Shown: piece by piece, positions 55,443 through 64,000 of the stretch
Layout of the letters: the number at the start of each line of letters is the position of its first letter
Numbering within the stretch: the stretch's first letter is position 1
NCBI GenBank assembly: GCA_030272155.1
Contig: CP126200.1
Span: 2,170,001-2,234,000, forward strand
Reading direction: 5' to 3'
DNA from: Tetradesmus obliquus
Taxonomy: Eukaryota; Chlorophyta; Chlorophyceae; Sphaeropleales; Scenedesmaceae
Length of the DNA: 64,000 nucleotides
The notes under the pieces: model-generated
The model's input: only the letters and a program-made list of their open reading frames with translations
What the model was told of the DNA's origin: nothing
Databases searched by the model: none
Made by a program: the position numbers and the translations under genes

Positions 55443-55567
55443 GGGCAGCAGCACCTAGTGCCAAGCCTGGCGCTGCAGCAGGCGGGAGCAGCAGGGACAA
55501 GGATGCAGCTGGCGGCAGCAGCAGGGACAAGGGCAATGGGGCAGCTGACAAGCCAGCTGGGGCGTGA
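51869..55567 (+). CDS. CYCL: Cyclin L (RS-domain cyclin, partner of CDK11-type kinases)
   Basis: In animals and plants cyclin L activates CDK11/CDKG kinases and takes part in pre-mRNA splicing in nuclear speckles. Exons: 51869-52120, 52262-52432, 52619-52830, 53130-53211, 53429-53731 and 54257-55567, totalling 2,331 nt and 776 residues. The cyclin boxes (residues about 10-270) carry the family blocks NFYLSPEQLENSPSRKDGID, AVMATGQVLLHRFYCKRS, FVAHVEHPHKLLLNYC, LQEAWNVANDRSLRTTLCVRY (the last residues across an intron) and VPLPETPPWNALF. The C-terminal 436 residues hold an RS/RD-rich domain (RSRSRSRD, RDRDRD, HHKHRDRDRR), then Ala/Pro/Gln low complexity. The ATG at 51869 is the first in the exon with the conserved block; a longer N-terminus via an upstream exon cannot be excluded. 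TGTAA lies about 300 bp past the stop. Confidence 0.97.
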
Positions 55568-58500
55568 TGTTGCGTGTTGGGCAATGTGGTTCGTCATGTC
55601 ATTGCAGGTAGGTTCATATGGATGGGGTTTATGTTACCTGCTCTGCATGCATGCTTGGAACCATGTTTGTTGCTCGCTTGTACAATGGAATGCATGTGCT
55701 GGCGCCGGCTGCGGCACAGCATCATTCAGACGCTCAAGGACTGCTGCAAGTTGCAGCAGCAGTGGGTGCAACATGCGTTGAGCATGTTGCCACCTCGCCA
55801 CAGGTAACGTCAACTTCAATGCTCTTCGACCTGTTGTTGAAGGCTCGGTATATTTTTGCATGGTGTAAGCGTTTTAAGAACATAATGTGCTCCTTGATTT
55901 GCAGTTGTGCTGCTTTGGTGTGTGAATCCCTCTGCCGCTGCTCCCTCATGGTTGCATATGTGTGTTGTTGCAAGGGCTTGCAGTGATGTTTGTCCTGTTT
56001 GTTTCTGTTGGTCTTGGTCACATTATGCTGCTCAGACGCCACTGTGCGCCCTCGTTGGTGTGGTACAGTGTGCATGCATGGCTGAGAGCGCTCTATGCCT
56101 CGGACCCTGCACTCAGGCTTTCGTGTGCCCTGTTGCTAGGTTGCGGCGCCCACGATGCGCAACCCGTGCTGTGCACGTGGCTCTCCACCCTTGCTGGGGC
56201 AATCTGCGGCGATGTGTTGCTGTGTGTGCCCAGCCACACCAGCCAGCCTGGCCGAGCCAGCAGGGAGCAGTGCAGCAGCCACCAGGGGGAGACACCCAGC
56301 CAGCTGCTGCCACCAACGCCGCCGCCGCCACAACTAGAAGCGTCGTGCCGACTTTCGCCAGTAGGGCCGCAACACACATCATGCAGGAGTGCAAACAACA
56401 GTAGGCAGGCATGCACATGCACAAGCACACATCTAGATAGCATGCATGGCAGCTTGCAGCAGGGCAAAGGGAAGGGAGCGCATTGTGTTTTCATTTTGTT
56501 AACAAAAAGTGTATCGCATCCTTGGATGGCATGTCGCGAGTTCCAGCATTGCCAGCACTGCTTGACACAGCACATGCTGCCACTGTGAGCAGTGGGATGT
56601 GCTGCAGGCGCTGATATGTCAGCGCTGGCTGGTCAGCTGCACGAATGCTGTGGCCGCAGCACTCACAACATCCGTGTGGCTGCAGGCTGCCGCGTCCTGT
56701 AGTGTGAGTAGTTCCAGCAACATGTGACGGGCCCATCGTTGTGGTTCTGCAGTCCAGTACGCCATCCATGCTGTGTCATTGATGAGTGCCTGTGCACACC
56801 TCGATGACAAAGCAAGTCTGGCATACTGGGTGGCATAGTGTGACAGGGTGCTGCAGCTGCTACAACCTGGTCACTGCATGTGGCTTGTAGTGTGATTCGA
56901 CAGCCCTGCTTAATGTTTTGTCATCCGCTTCCAGGAGCTTTGTATGCTGTCAGTGCTTGTCCTGCAGTGGGTGCTGCTGCAAATGGTATGGAGAGTGGTG
57001 AAGTACATACTGATGTGTCTGACAGAGCAGCAGGACAGCAGCTCATGCAGCATCTGGTTGTGCATGCACTGGCCATTGCTGCATGTGGCACCATGTCGGG
57101 CAATTGTAAGCTTATCGAGATGGGCTAGCCAGCTTGGCTTGCCCTGTCGGTAGGTGCACTTTCTGTTGGCATGGTTGCCCATGGAAGCATGGTCAGGAGC
57201 ATGCAGTGATGCTGCTGTGCTTGTATGCTCTTTTGCAACGTTGTGCTGTTTTTGAAGCAGTTTGTTTGGATTAAATGCATGCAGGGGATGGGGCAGGTAG
57301 GGGTTTGGAACCGCTGCATGCACACCGCTTGCAGGGCACAAAGCACACCAGGAGCATAACACAAGCATGCACATACACATGGCGCAGGCTTTTGAGCATG
57401 GCATGACGGCGGCGGCGGCAGCGGTGGTGGCGGCTGGAGGGTCAACCCACTGGTGGCAGGCACATCAGACAACCCCTCTGCTCTGCTCAGGCTGGCTGGC
57501 TGGCTGGCGCGGTGGTGGTGGTGGTAGTGTGAAGGCTCGCTGCGGACTGTTGACGGCTTCTCACTGTTGTGGCCTGTGGTTTTCTCTAGTTGAACGGCGT
57601 GCCAGGCTGTATGCCGGTTGCGCCTGTGTTGAGTGGTTTGCCCTATGATGCCTAACAATATATACGCTATTCTGAACACACATACAGTGTGTTCAATGTG
57701 GACAGCTTCTTGCAAACTGAGGGCTTGTGAAGTCTCGTCTTGCTGTTGGGTGTTTTGTCGGTTCTTGCTTCTCCTGGTTGGCTCAGAGTTGGACCTGAGC
57801 CGATCAATGACTGTGCGCCCACAACCCTGCACTTGTGTCGCACGGATGTACTCATCTGTATGCCGTTGATCTGCGCCGCCTTTTGCCCTTGCAGGTGCTG
57901 CATCTGCATGCAGCCTGCCCTCGCCAACCGCAGGAGCTTCCAGGGCGATGCGCCTGCCAACCCAGCTGCTACACATTTTCACAAACCTGTTCCTGCCAAG
58001 GCGCTCCAGTGCGGAAACTGTCATATGCTCAGGGCATGCGAAGGCACCGCGTGAAGGGGTCGGCACGTGCTTGCAAGGCACAGCGGATCGTTCGCTGTCT
58101 TGCTGCATGACGAAGCATGTGCACAAATGCTGGCCATTGCCCAGGCAGCATTTGTTGGCCACCCAGCGGTGGGGGGTGCCGCTCCCGCTGCTGATTGGCT
58201 GTTTCCATATGTTGGGTTGCCCAATGATCAATCTTGCCATTGAGCTCACCAAGCAGGCTGTGTGACGTGTTGCCTTGCTGCAGAAGCAAGCAGCTCCACA
58301 GCCTGTCGTATTGTATCACGTGTAGTTACTGGTCTTGAGCACCAAGATCCTGTTGCCAAACTCGCTCTATGTGTCTGTATCCATGTGTCCGTCTGGATCT
58401 ATCTGGCTAGACACTGCCTGACTGTTGTTGTCTGTTTGTTGTTGCGTGTTTTGGGGTGGTTGATGACTTCCTTGTGTACATGCTGGGCTCCTGCATAAGG

Positions 58501-59915
58501 AGCAGTGTGCAAAGCACACTTGGCTGGGCTGTCAGCCTGGCCTTGTCTGTAGGTTCGGTACAACCGTATGTAGAGCTTGCATCTCGCACTGTGTGTGGCA
58601 CTTGATGGTGCGTGCTGGATGCTGGCGCGCATACCCTGGTAACACACATAAATCAGAAGCTGGCCTGATGAACTCCTGAGTGATGGAGAGCCTTGTTGAA
58701 GTTTACGCCAACTGGCACGCCAATGGAGCAGGCGAAAACCACAGTGGTTCTTTCGTGACGCTGCATGCATGTGATCCACAGACAGATGTGTGCGCAGTGT
58801 CCAAGACAAGGTACTGTTGCCTCCAAATCTTGGAAGCTAACCTGACATCGCAAATCATCACTGATCAGTTGAACTGACCAGCACTGCTGGACTACTGGCA
58901 GCTGATTGGATTCACAGCATGCTCGTGAATGAAATGCCAGTTTAGTGGCGCTTGCGCAATTAACAGCTCCCTCATCAACAGCACGTGCCGCTACTAACAG
59001 CCGAGCCTGATAGGCTTGAGTCTGATATCACAGCATCCTCCATTTGACCGCTGGCATGCAACTTGCAACTCTCTGTCAACAGCGCGGAGCCTGGCATAGC
59101 TTTGACACTGCTGTATCAAGGATGCATGTTGAAGAGGGGTCAAGGCGCCAGTGCAGGCGCTGACACCCATCCCAACCACCACATGTGTACAGTGCGCCTC
59201 CTTTGACTACGCGAACAACACACACCGCTGATGCTGACCATACACTGCCTGGCTGCCAAAGCTGCGGCTGAGGAAGCAACACACTGCAGGCGGCCTCGCA
59301 TACGTGACACGTTTTTACATGCGCTCAGCAAGAACTTGTGCATACACGTGAACATACACTTAGCAGAGCAAGTTCTGCAGATGCAGGGGTGCTGACAAAC
59401 TACACCATACATTGGACCGAGCAACTTGTGCTTGAAAACCTTGGTGAGGAACACGTGAATAGCACAAAGTTGCATGGTATGACCTGTGCCAGCAACCAGA
59501 CGCTGTTTCAACAAGCCTCATAGAGCAACACTTGATGTACACAGTCTCATAACAACACCGCTTACATGTACAATTGAAATCTTTTGTCATAAACACTGCA
59601 CATCACTCTCCTATGCTGACAAGCCTTCCATGCTGCGTAACACCTAAGGTCTGTTGCACAACCTGTGCACTGCAGGGCTGGCAGCTGTACCAACCACACA
59701 GCAAAACACACACCCCGGGGTTGGTCTGCACACGCGGCTGCACGGCTGCACAGCTTACGCTGTGACCTGGCAGCGTAAGTGTGCAGCTTACAGCGTGAGG
59801 CGCCTGTCACGCAACAGCCGGTGCTCCAGTCTGGCATCAAGCGCCACATGTATATTGACGCTACGTGTGTTGCATGGCTGTACATCCCACTCTCTCGTAA
59901 AAAGCGACCAACAGC
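55568..59915. other. 4.3-kb region without a confirmed gene between convergent cyclin L and an unrecognised gene
   Basis: The + strand is G/T-rich to about 58.6 kb, then turns C/A-rich from about 58.9 kb to 59.9 kb, mirroring the genes on each side. A few exon-like frames exist (for example - strand 56,620-56,780, + strand 56,930-57,128 and + strand 58,683-58,877), but none could be joined or matched to a family. Confidence 0.45.
55864..55868 (+). terminator. Candidate TGTAA polyadenylation signal of cyclin L
   Basis: TGTAA lies about 300 bp after the cyclin L stop in G/T-rich sequence, a typical distance for a chlorophyte 3' UTR. It is a pentamer only, so weak by itself. Confidence 0.35.
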
Positions 59916-59975
59916 TCACAGCTCAATGCGCCTGTCACGATGCAGCCGGTCCTCCAGCATTGCATCATGTGCTAC
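59788..59975 (-). repeat. Duplicated gene end with stop codon (unrecognised gene)
   Basis: The last exon end, encoding an H-x-RL-RDRR-like tail and a stop, occurs with TGA at 59918-59916 and again with TAA at 59790-59788, 128 bp further on. The second copy reads ARLEHRLLRDRRLTL. Confidence 0.88.
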
Positions 59976-61002
59976 ATGCGCTGCATGGCTGTCCTTGAAC
60001 TCTGCAGCATCCTGCAGCAGCACGCATGCAGCAGAGCAGCAGCCGCATGGACGCATGCGAAACATGGCATGCTGTGCATTCACGGCATGCACCATGTTTA
60101 TGTGTACGGCTGTGCATTCACGGCATGCACCATGTTTATGTGTACGGCTGTGCATTCACGGCATGCACCATGTTTATGTGTACGGCGGCAGGCACAGGAG
60201 GATACTGCCAGCTGGCCGATGCTCACCCTGCATAATTTCTTTGCAGCTCATGGCACAGAGCACGGCTACATGTGGAAATGCCGGCCACAGCTGCAACACC
60301 AGCTCCACGTGTAACCTGCTGCTGCTTCTGCTGCCAGCCTTGAGCGGCAGTGTAACACCAGCTGCAGCGGCAGCAGCCCTATTTAATATAATTGAAGCGT
60401 ACGCCTCACCTGCAGCACCTGGTCCACCTTGTGGCCGATGCTGTGCAGGCCTGGCACTTTGCTGGGGCTGTGAGGCCGGGGTGAGCCATCCTGCACCACA
60501 CAACGAAAACATTGTGGAATGCAACAGGATTGTAATCCTATCCTGGATGCTGCTGTGTGCCTTGTTCCTGTGGTTATGTGCAGCAAACAAATGCACAGCC
60601 AACAGCATTGAAAACATTCGCCACCAAATGCATCAACATGCCAACACCACCATGCGATCCCGCAAGTTCTCGCGCTATGCTGCATTTTACTGAAAGTCAC
60701 ACACATACACACATACACAACGACCTGATGACAGACGCTGCTGCCTCCCACCTTCTGCCCTGGCTCCTTGATCTTGTCCTCTAGCGGCACCAGGCTGTCA
60801 TCAGCTGTGTTCCCTGCCAGCCCCACGCAGACATGTCATAAAACATGTTACAAACAACTGCCCCCACCTGCTGCCCTGGCTCCTTGATCTTGTCCTCTAG
60901 CGGCACCAGGCTGTCGTCAACTGTGGTCACTGCCAGCCCCACGCGCCGCAGCGCGGAGCGCAGCGCGCCGAGCACGATGGACACCTTCTCTGCCACATAG
61001 CC
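59916..61002 (-). CDS. Unrecognised protein gene, C-terminal exons
   Basis: I do not recognise the family. Exon-like blocks in sense order: 61002-60868, 45 codons starting GYVAEKVSIVLGALRSALRR and ending EDKIKEPGQQ before a donor; a short block near 60,430-60,390 reading LHSIGHKVDQVLQ; and a last exon ending at 59916 reading DAAEFKDSHAAHVAHD and RLHRDRRIEL, then TGA. The junction between the first two is not resolved in phase. The product looks alpha-helical and amphipathic, possibly a coiled coil. Both the donor of the first block and the terminal exon with its stop are duplicated nearby, the same pattern as in the firmly identified genes, which supports these being real exon edges. A membrane-type first exon may be at 61523-61819. 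Confidence 0.5.
60072..60185. repeat. 38-bp tandem repeat, three copies
   Basis: The unit starting CTGTGCATTCACGGCATGCA begins at 60072, 60110 and 60148. Copies are almost identical. It is placed in an intron of the unrecognised - strand gene. Confidence 0.95.
60752..60910 (-). repeat. Duplicated exon end plus donor (unrecognised gene)
   Basis: The segment encoding DDSLVPLEDKIKEPGQ and a GTGGG donor ends at 60868 and again at 60752 (period 116 bp). Residues are conserved in both copies. Confidence 0.92.
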
Positions 61003-61522
61003 CTGAAGTTTCGCAGCAGCAGTAGCAGATACTTGGTGAGCATGGTTGTTATTGGAATGTAAGATGGATGCAGATATGTTGTGGAGTGAGTTGGGGTTGT
61101 CTTTTGTGTGCATGCGCACTCGTGCAATGGACAGCTGTCATAGCTGCACAGCAGGATGCACTGCTGAAGCATCCGCTGAATCCATGATATAATTTCACCC
61201 CACTGCCATCAAACTGTGTTGGCTGTCATACTCAGCAGTGCATGTGCGCGAGAATACAGCCAGACTTGCTGGCTGGACTGCTCTCTCACTCCAATTCCCC
61301 TGCTGCTGCTACTGCTACTGCTGCTGCTGCTGCTGCTCAGTAAAGTGGTCCGCGGGTTAGCAAGCTGATGAAAGCAATTTAATCTATTGGCTGGGTGCTG
61401 ACAGCACTACATTCAGAACTGCTATGTGTGCAGCACCTGCGGAGGTGGCAGTGACGGGGTTGAGCTGCCCGACATCGCAACGCTGTTGCTCAACCCTTGC
61501 TGGAAACAGGAATTCAACGATG
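61003..61522. other. Probable intron or intergenic gap
   Basis: No coding segment was recognised. It contains a (CTG)n run near 61,300-61,336. If the 61523-61819 frame is the first exon of the neighbouring - strand gene, this is its first intron; otherwise it is intergenic. Confidence 0.4.
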
Positions 61523-61819
61523 TTATTCGCTAGTTATAGGACCCTGGTGGATCTGGGTATTCGGGATGTCTGCTTCAGCGTCTCGGAATGATGGTGTAGC
61601 TTCTGCAGCAGTGGCTAGTGTCGCGAAGGGACGCAAACCGTTAAGCAATTGATCGCGGTCGCAGCAAGTTTTACTTCCATATCCACAGCGAACACGGCCG
61701 CTACCAGTGGACGCTGTTGTCAGGGCATCTGTCAGGCCTGCACCAGTGTTGAGGGCTGAGGAACGCCATCCGAGTGCCACGTAGGCACCCATTGGCAGAA
61801 AGCCCAACAGCAGAAGCAT
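61523..61819 (-). CDS. Candidate small membrane-anchored protein or first exon of the neighbouring - strand gene
   Basis: An ATG at 61819 opens a 98-codon frame on the - strand with an N-terminal hydrophobic segment (LLLLGFLPMGAYVALGW) followed by a polar Ala/Thr-rich part. It has no recognised family. It ends at a TAA, and no convincing donor precedes the stop, so it may be a complete small gene. It starts 298 bp from the oppositely oriented POC5-like gene, which places it where a promoter-proximal exon is expected. Confidence 0.35.
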   Translation of the reverse strand: MLLLLGFLPMGAYVALGWRSSALNTGAGLTDALTTASTGSGRVRCGYGSKTCCDRDQLLNGLRPFATLATAAEATPSFRDAEADIPNTQIHQGPITSE

Positions 61820-62117
61820 ATGATGAAAAAGAAAAAGATCACGTTTCTAACAGCGTCACAGCCATGAAAGTCTGTCGGAGCGAGACTGCGTAAACCTGAA
61901 GGACCTGAAGTTTGACTGCCGCGACATCTCGCACAAAGGATTGTTGTGCAGAGTCGGGATGATGTCACATCGGCTTCAGGTGTAACTTCTTTTAAATAAT
62001 CGAAGTGCCAGATGATGACGTACTGAGGACGATCAAGACGCCAGTGCGCAAAGTACAGTAAAGCTTTCCAGAGCTTTTAGCAAGCTGTCTCGTTTGGAAA
62101 GAGCGTAAAACACAAAT
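61820..62117. promoter_or_regulatory. Divergent promoter region upstream of the POC5-like gene
   Basis: 298 bp between the - strand ATG at 61819 and the + strand ATG at 62118. It is slightly more A/T-rich than its surroundings (for example cttttaaataat near 61,990). No defined element was recognised. Confidence 0.35.
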
Positions 62118-64000
62118 ATGGAAGAAGAATCGTGCGTAGACGTGGCAGCGGCAGCAGTACCAACATCAGATGCCATAGCTTCTGCTGATGGTGCAACAGC
62201 AACGGCCTTGCACAGCAGGTGTGAGCAGGTGGCATGACAGCCGCTTTACTAGCTACCAGCTGCATCAACCACATGTTTACACCAAATTTGATGTTGTTTA
62301 CCCGCAGCAACAGCGTGGCAGTGGCAAAACACACAGGAGCACCGCAACATGGAAGCTGCAGCTATGCCAGCATGCCTGCGTTCCAGGTAATCGTAGCACC
62401 CTCAAGCTCTCAACAGTCAACGAGAGCACTGGCTTCTGAGCAGTTGCAACTGCAAGCAGTGCAGTTCCACTACAAACCTCAAATTTGTGCTCTATGCTGC
62501 AGCATCACGCCTGTGGTTCAAGACCGAGCCTGCCCCAGACCTGCCATGCACTGCTGACAGCTGTGCCCTAGCTCTGTGCTTGTAGCAGCCAAATTAATGT
62601 AATTTTGTGTCCTGTGTCAAGCAGGCACCTGCAGTGGCGCGCACAGGGCGCGTAGCAACCGATGCAGACGCTGATGGACTTGTGCAGCTGTTGGAGCAGC
62701 ACAAGCAGTCCCTCACACAGGATGCAGTGGTGAGCTCAGCAAGCGCCCTCAAGCAATGCGGTAGCTGAAGTGTTGTGAAGCATTGCGAACAGTTTTATCA
62801 AAGAGAGCTCTGCAGCTGCAGCTAGCAGCATGCAATAGAGTGGTTCAGGCTTGCAAGTTCAAAACGCCCACTGTGTGCCCTAAAGTGAAAGCAGGTAAGG
62901 TGTTGCTTCCCTTGCAGGATGCAGCTGTAGTGGTTGCGGAGGTATGCCTGCAGCTGTACGCCTGTAAACTACAAAGGATATCAAATGTACACAATCGTCA
63001 CCGCTGTCCTGCAGGGCCACTTGCTGTCGGTCAAGGGGCACATGCTCGCATCCCTGGATGCAGCAGTTGCCAGTGAGCAGGATGCTGGTGCCAGCAGACT
63101 GGCAGCCAAGCAGGTGCGCGGGTTGTCAGCGCTGCAGCTCAGCAGCATGGCAGCACTTGTGGTGGAACTAGCAGTTGATGAGTGTCTTCAGAGGGCGTAG
63201 GTTACCAGCCAGCCAGCAGCTGTCGTGCTATGGCGGTGGCAGGACAATTGGTGGCGTGCAAGACGTTGAGGGAGCTATGGGTGTGGCTGTAGAATGGTTA
63301 GAGGTTTGCTCAAGCAGCAGCCATGGCAGATGTAAGTGATGTGCTGCTGTCAACCTCGTGGCAGCGCACCCTCGCTACTGTGACAACGGCTGCCCTGCAA
63401 CGGGACTGTGCACAACATCACTGCTGCTGCTGCTGTTGCTGCATTGGCAGGCTGAAGTAGACATCCTGAAGGATGAGCTGCATGCTACACAGAAGCAGCT
63501 GGCACGGACAGACACACACCTGGACAGGTGAAAAGCAGCAGTGCCGCCTGCAGCGGGATTGTGGCAGAGGGCCGCAACAGCAAGCTTTACATAGCTTCAA
63601 TTCCTTTTGTCTTGACCATGCACATGAGGCTGCGCTCAGCTACTGCATGCGTATGGCAGCAGACTGAAAGGTTCTGCTGCTTCAGTCTGATGATGTATCG
63701 TACGACAGCGCTTCTTACATGCCCTCTCCTTGCATGTCGCCGCAGGCTGTGTGATGCCTACGCACAGAAGCAGGAGGAAGTGCTGGACACACGTGCGCAG
63801 CTGCGTGCCTGGTTTGTGTGGCGCTGCCACATTGCACGGCAGCGGCGCTTGGCCCGGCAGGCCATGCAGGCGGAGCAGTACTATGTGAAGTGCTGGCTGC
63901 TGGGGAGGGCCTGGGATAGGTGGGCTGGCAGTGCGCGCAGCCGCTACAGGCAACTGGTGACGCAGCGGGCGGAGCAGGAGCGTGAGGCAGCAGCAGCAGC
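62118..64000 (+). CDS. POC5: POC5-like centriolar protein (runs off the window end)
   Basis: POC5 is a centrin-binding protein of the centriole inner scaffold, needed for centriole elongation. Supported exons: 62118-62218 (start MEEESCVDV), 62625-62729, a 24-nt exon 62918-62941, 63015-63113, 63451-63527 and 63746 onward. The strongest evidence is the last exon: AYAQKQEEVLDTRAQLRAWF, VWRCHIARQRR, then AEQYYVKCWLLGRAWDRW, then QLVTQRAEQERE. This follows human POC5 in order and spacing (paired W-containing centrin-binding motifs and the QYY motif between them). The preceding exon ILKDELHATQKQLARTDTHL is coiled coil. The link between the first exon and 62625 is out of phase, so at least one exon between 62,219 and 62,624 is missing from this model. 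The 3' part lies beyond the window. Confidence 0.78.

Noticed and set aside
54081-55781. Open frame of 566 codons overlapping the last cyclin L exon
   Set aside because: It is an alternative frame of the RS/low-complexity exon. The cyclin L frame is fixed by five in-phase upstream exons and the RS repeats.
57125-58252. Long open frame of 375 codons on the - strand
   Set aside because: It begins at a non-ATG codon, has no recognisable family, is His/Gln/Pro/Cys-rich, and matches what C/A-rich antisense of a G/T-rich flank gives by chance.
58683-58877. Small + strand frame starting MESLVEVYANWHANG
   Set aside because: It has a real ATG and ordinary composition, but no family, no neighbouring exon and no supported promoter. 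Too weak to annotate.
59779-60693. Open frame of 304 codons on the + strand
   Set aside because: It is antisense to better supported - strand exons, runs through a 38-bp tandem repeat, and has Cys/His-rich composition.

Overview
The window looks like nuclear DNA of a green alga, most likely a chlorophycean-type chlorophyte. The grounds are dense GT-AG introns with GTGAGT/GTGCGG-like donors and CTGCAG acceptors, very frequent CAG/CTG tracts that encode poly-Gln, poly-Ala or poly-Ser, a plant-type START lipid-binding protein, plant-like PEX6, MED14 and cyclin L, and two centriole/cilium proteins (CEP290 and POC5). No prokaryotic operon, tRNA, rRNA or CRISPR array was seen. The species cannot be named from this sequence alone.

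Layout. 1-7,627 (+): C-terminal half of a CEP290-like coiled-coil protein. 8,385-15,282 (-): Mediator subunit MED14. 15.3-19.5 kb: gene-poor, C/A-rich on the + strand, with a 15-bp minisatellite. 19,502-23,954 (-): PP2C phosphatase. It diverges from 24,510-28,926 (+): START-domain protein. 28.9-32.6 kb: G/T-rich stretch without a gene. 32,590-33,891 (+): secreted germin-like cupin. 34,744-38,250 (+): secreted SGNH/GDSL-type hydrolase. 39,320-45,476 (-): peroxisomal AAA ATPase PEX6. It diverges from 45,970-50,759 (+): AAAP/AVT-type amino-acid transporter. 51,869-55,567 (+): cyclin L with an RS domain. 55.6-59.9 kb: mostly unassigned. 59,916-61,002 (-), with a candidate first exon at 61,523-61,819: unrecognised gene. 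62,118 to the window end (+): POC5-like centriolar protein.

For MED14, PP2C, cupin, SGNH, PEX6, transporter and cyclin L the exons could be joined by hand. Each spliced length is divisible by three and each junction keeps a recognisable family motif, so these models are fairly firm. The START, POC5 and unrecognised genes have unresolved junctions.

The genes are ordinary eukaryotic housekeeping genes, not a cluster or pathway. The most unusual signal is structural. In at least five genes a short piece of exon edge is repeated in tandem inside the neighbouring intron or just past the stop codon, with a period of about 90-140 bp. The repeated piece is the acceptor plus the exon start, the exon end plus the donor, or the exon end plus the stop codon. 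Some copies keep a usable splice signal and others have lost it. A second pattern is that long gene-free flanks are G/T-rich on the sense strand of the gene upstream of them, which suggests very long 3' UTRs or read-through transcription.
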